A stretch of DNA of 64,000 bases, from NCBI GenBank assembly GCA_024699855.1, contig JAMPIQ010000001.1:15934001-15998000 (forward strand), written 5' to 3'. The position numbers and the translations under genes are program-made. How positions within the stretch are numbered: the first letter of the stretch is position 1; every line of letters begins with the position of its first letter. Source of the DNA: Aphelenchoides besseyi. Taxonomy: Eukaryota; Nematoda; Chromadorea; Rhabditida; Aphelenchoididae. The notes beneath the pieces were generated by a model. The model worked only from the letters and a program-made list of their open reading frames with translations, did not search any database and was not told where the DNA came from. Positions 61,409 through 64,000 of this stretch are shown here, in pieces.

Positions 61409-64000
61409 ATGTTGGGCGCCTCGAGCAGCGAAGAAGACGATGACGACTTTGTTGACAACGAGGAGAATGACGTAAGAGTGAGGCCGTTGAGGTGTCGTTG
61501 ATCGGTCAGATTTGTTTAGGTGCTCACTATTCCCAAACTTCTGCATTCCACACCGCATTCCGAATCGCCGGCACCCTCCGACTCAACTTCGCTCAAACAC
61601 TCCGAATCGTCTTTCCGTCGCAATCAGCAGACGACTCCACGAAAAGTACGTTTCGAGAGGGTTTCAATTAGAGAGAACAAAGGAAACAAACTGTTTTTTT
61701 CTTGTCTTCTTGCTCTTGGAAACGTTTTCCGATCCATCAAAACGGACATCACATTTGCGCTTGGAGATGAACTGACACGTGAATGTGTCAGAAATTGAAG
61801 ATTAACTGTTGAATCTGTCGTTTCAGAAACCGTCCACAAGCACCGTAACAAACCGCCCAATTGCTCAAAGTTCTCAGGACATCTCCGATGAAGAAGACGG
61901 CGACTTTCATCGCGTAGATCAAAATGCCGAAACGAAAATCAGCAAAGAAGAACAAGAAAGGCTACGGTTGGTTTACCTGTAATTTCACATTTTCATTCGA
62001 AATTTAGAGCCGAAAATGAAGAAGAAGAACGAAGACAGAATCTGCAGCTTTACGTTTTCGTTGCTAAATGTGTTGCCTACCATTTTAACGCAAAACAACC
62101 GACCGACATGGCAAAACGACAAATGAAAATAACGAAACAGGAGTTGGCACGAATCAAAGATCGATTTCAAGCCTTCATGAACGGCGAGATCCAAATTGCG
62201 GCCGATGACGCATTGAAGAAGGCCATCGAATCGTATTTCGAAGTGTTCCTGAAGTCGGAACGTGTGTCAAAGGTCGTTCAAGCCGGCGGTTTTTCCGGAC
62301 ACGATTTTCGCGAAGTTTTTCGTTGCAATGTCGAGAAGCGAATTCGATCGCTGCCTGAGATTGAAGGACTAAGTAAAGAAGTGAGTTACAAGCTTTGATT
62401 CTAGTGATCTTTTTTCAGACGGTTCTGACGTCGTGGATGTCGAAATTCGATTCGATAATGAAGGGCGACGAAGATGCCATTCAAAATCGACAGCCAAGGT
62501 AAGCAGTTGAAGAATCGGGTTTCGATTGGAAAGTCAAGTGATCATCAGGAATAAGACCACCGAATACGTTTGATTTCAGGAACCGCATGCGTGGTTTGAA
62601 TCAACACTCCGACGACACGATCATGAACAAGGAGCAGATCTACGACATCTTCCAACAGATTTTGCACATCAAGAAGTTCGAACATCAAATCATCTTCAAC
62701 GCGCTTCAATTGGACAATCCCGACGAACAAGCGGCTGCGATTCGCAGAGAAGTTGCCCTACGAGAAGAAACGTTGCGTGAACTACCGAAACTGCGAAGGA
62801 TTATGCCCAAATTCGTGGTCAAAGACATGGAAACGTTGTTCATCGACGAAGTTCGACAGTCAATCAATCAACTGATATCCAATTTGGAATCCGTTCCCGT
62901 CACACCGCGTGGTCAGACGTTGAATCGAAAGAAAGAGAACAAAAATCGATCGCGGTAAGTTGAAAAGCTTTTTGGGTTCGAACGTCGCAAGACATTCCAA
63001 CGGAGAGTAATCACTTGGTCGAAGGCTTACCACCGATTTTGAGTTGCAATGAACAGACAAGTGATTACTCGATGAGCTTTGGAGTCTCTTCAACGGTCTC
63101 TTCTTAACCAGTCTGTCCAGTTTGCAATTTTTATTTTGGGCGCAGCGCACTTCTCAAACTAACAGCGTATTGAATGCACAGTTTTTCGGTTTTTTGGTGA
63201 TGGTGATTTTCGACTTTTGGTTAATCACTCAATTTAAAAACGTTTTAGATCGAGAAGCATCGAAGATCTCTCGCTTTTCAACAGGTGAGAAAACTGCTAA
63301 AAAGCTTCATGTGTTGCACCAGGCGCTCTAAAATTCCATTTGCTTCGCTTTTTGTTTTGCGTTCATTAATCGGTTAACTTGGCCAAATTTTTTAGCCTAA
63401 AACGTCGAACCTCTTCGCTTTCGTTGAATAAGGCCGAGAGCGAAGATGCGGATGTGATTTTAACGAAAAACGACGTGGTTCTGAGCTTCAACATGGAGGT
63501 GATGGCTTCGACCACAAACGAATCTGATTTCGAATCTTTAGGTTGTCGTTATGGAAGTTCAGGGACTGAAATCGGTTCAACCAAATCGCATTGTCTATTG
63601 CACGATGGAAGTGGATGGCTGTTCGAAACTGCAAACGGATCACGCAGAAGCATCAAATCCAAGGTAATTTTAGTGTGCAGAAGAAGTCAAGTGGTTTCGA
63701 TCTTATTGGGTCTACGAACTTGTGCATACCACTTTGACTTCTCTTTAAGGATACTATTAAACTAATCGCTTATTTTCAGTTGGGACACTCAAGGCGATTT
63801 CACGACCAAACATCCACTTCCAACAGTCAAAATCAAATTGTACGCTGAAGTCAAGAATTTGGTTTCGTTCGAAGACAAGGAATTAGGAAAAGTTGTGATT
63901 CGACCTACGCCAAACTGTTCGCGTATTCCCGAATGGTATCCAATGACGACTCCTAAAAACTCTCCCGATCAAGGACTCAAAATTCGGATTGCTATTCGAA
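61409..64000 (+). CDS. unc-31: CAPS / UNC-31, dense-core vesicle priming factor (3' partial)
   Basis: Calcium-dependent activator protein for secretion; primes dense-core vesicles for peptide release. Exons 61409-61471, 61520-61645, 61827-61966, 62008-62380, 62419-62498, 62580-62954, optional 63249-63284, 63396-63498, 63542-63663, 63780-64000 (window edge). An acidic Ser-rich N-terminus precedes [20 protein letters not shown], the helical [40 protein letters not shown] and [14 protein letters not shown]. The C2 domain starts at [12 protein letters not shown] with [27 protein letters not shown] and [11 protein letters not shown]. The PH, MUN/DUF1041 and C-terminal parts lie beyond the window. 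All parts align in order with animal CAPS proteins. Confidence 0.97.
63005..63070. repeat. 13-bp perfect inverted repeat in a CAPS intron
   Basis: GAGTAATCACTTG (63005-63017) and its exact reverse complement (63058-63070) are separated by 40 bp inside the 441-bp intron upstream of the CAPS optional exon. They could form a hairpin in the pre-mRNA. Confidence 0.6.

Overview
The window is eukaryotic and looks like a compact nematode (or closely related ecdysozoan) genome. Genes are split by many short introns, mostly 35-60 bp with GTAAGT/GTGAGT donors and TTTTAG/TTTCAG acceptors. Intergenic gaps are often 100-400 bp, and AATAAA signals lie just after (or inside) stop codons. The gene set is animal: EXTL3/RIB-2 glycosyltransferase, a DRH/RIG-I-like helicase, a nematode-style nuclear receptor, ZSWIM8/EBAX-1, ZCCHC24 and CAPS/UNC-31. 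The species cannot be named from the sequence. I saw no transposon, rRNA gene, complete tRNA or CRISPR array.

Layout. 1-1976 (+): 3' part of a DUF4140/DUF4139 protein. 2587-6475 (-): mitochondrial glycine dehydrogenase. 6872-7950 (-): RanBP3, divergent from EXTL3/RIB-2 at 8305-11271 (+). 11548-17385 (-): two GILT-like genes with damaged active sites, 3 kb apart, and a tiny membrane ORF. A 2.5 kb gene-poor stretch follows, then a globin (20138-21064, +). A tight minus-strand run, PRPF19 - snurportin-1 - MTAP (25516 down to 21147), looks like an operon. 25555-26010 holds a small locus whose frames are broken. Plus strand from 26346: an unknown secreted protein, a DRH helicase, a secreted MBLAC1-like metallo-beta-lactamase and the exosome helicase SKI2. 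Next comes a giant membrane-anchored protease-inhibitor-like protein built from a repeated Tg1/antistasin/EB/WAP module (39395-47683), a small Cys protein and a catalytically dead aspartic protease homologue (to 49637). 50743-56171 (-): ZSWIM8/EBAX-1. 56621-58079 (+): nuclear receptor. 59500-60274 (+): ZCCHC24. 61409-64000 (+): 5' part of CAPS/UNC-31.

Splice models were built by hand from GT/AG sites, reading frame and remembered family conservation. Where I list exons, the total length divides by three, an independent check on the joins. Themes that stand out: loss of catalytic residues in three secreted/lysosomal enzymes (two GILT, one pepsin-like) and one altered metal-site residue in the MBLAC1-like protein; extreme 3' and intron compaction (stop codon inside AATAAA three times, a 26-bp intron, 12-13 bp first exons); and a GC-AG intron plus an apparent non-GT-AG intron in the glycine dehydrogenase gene.
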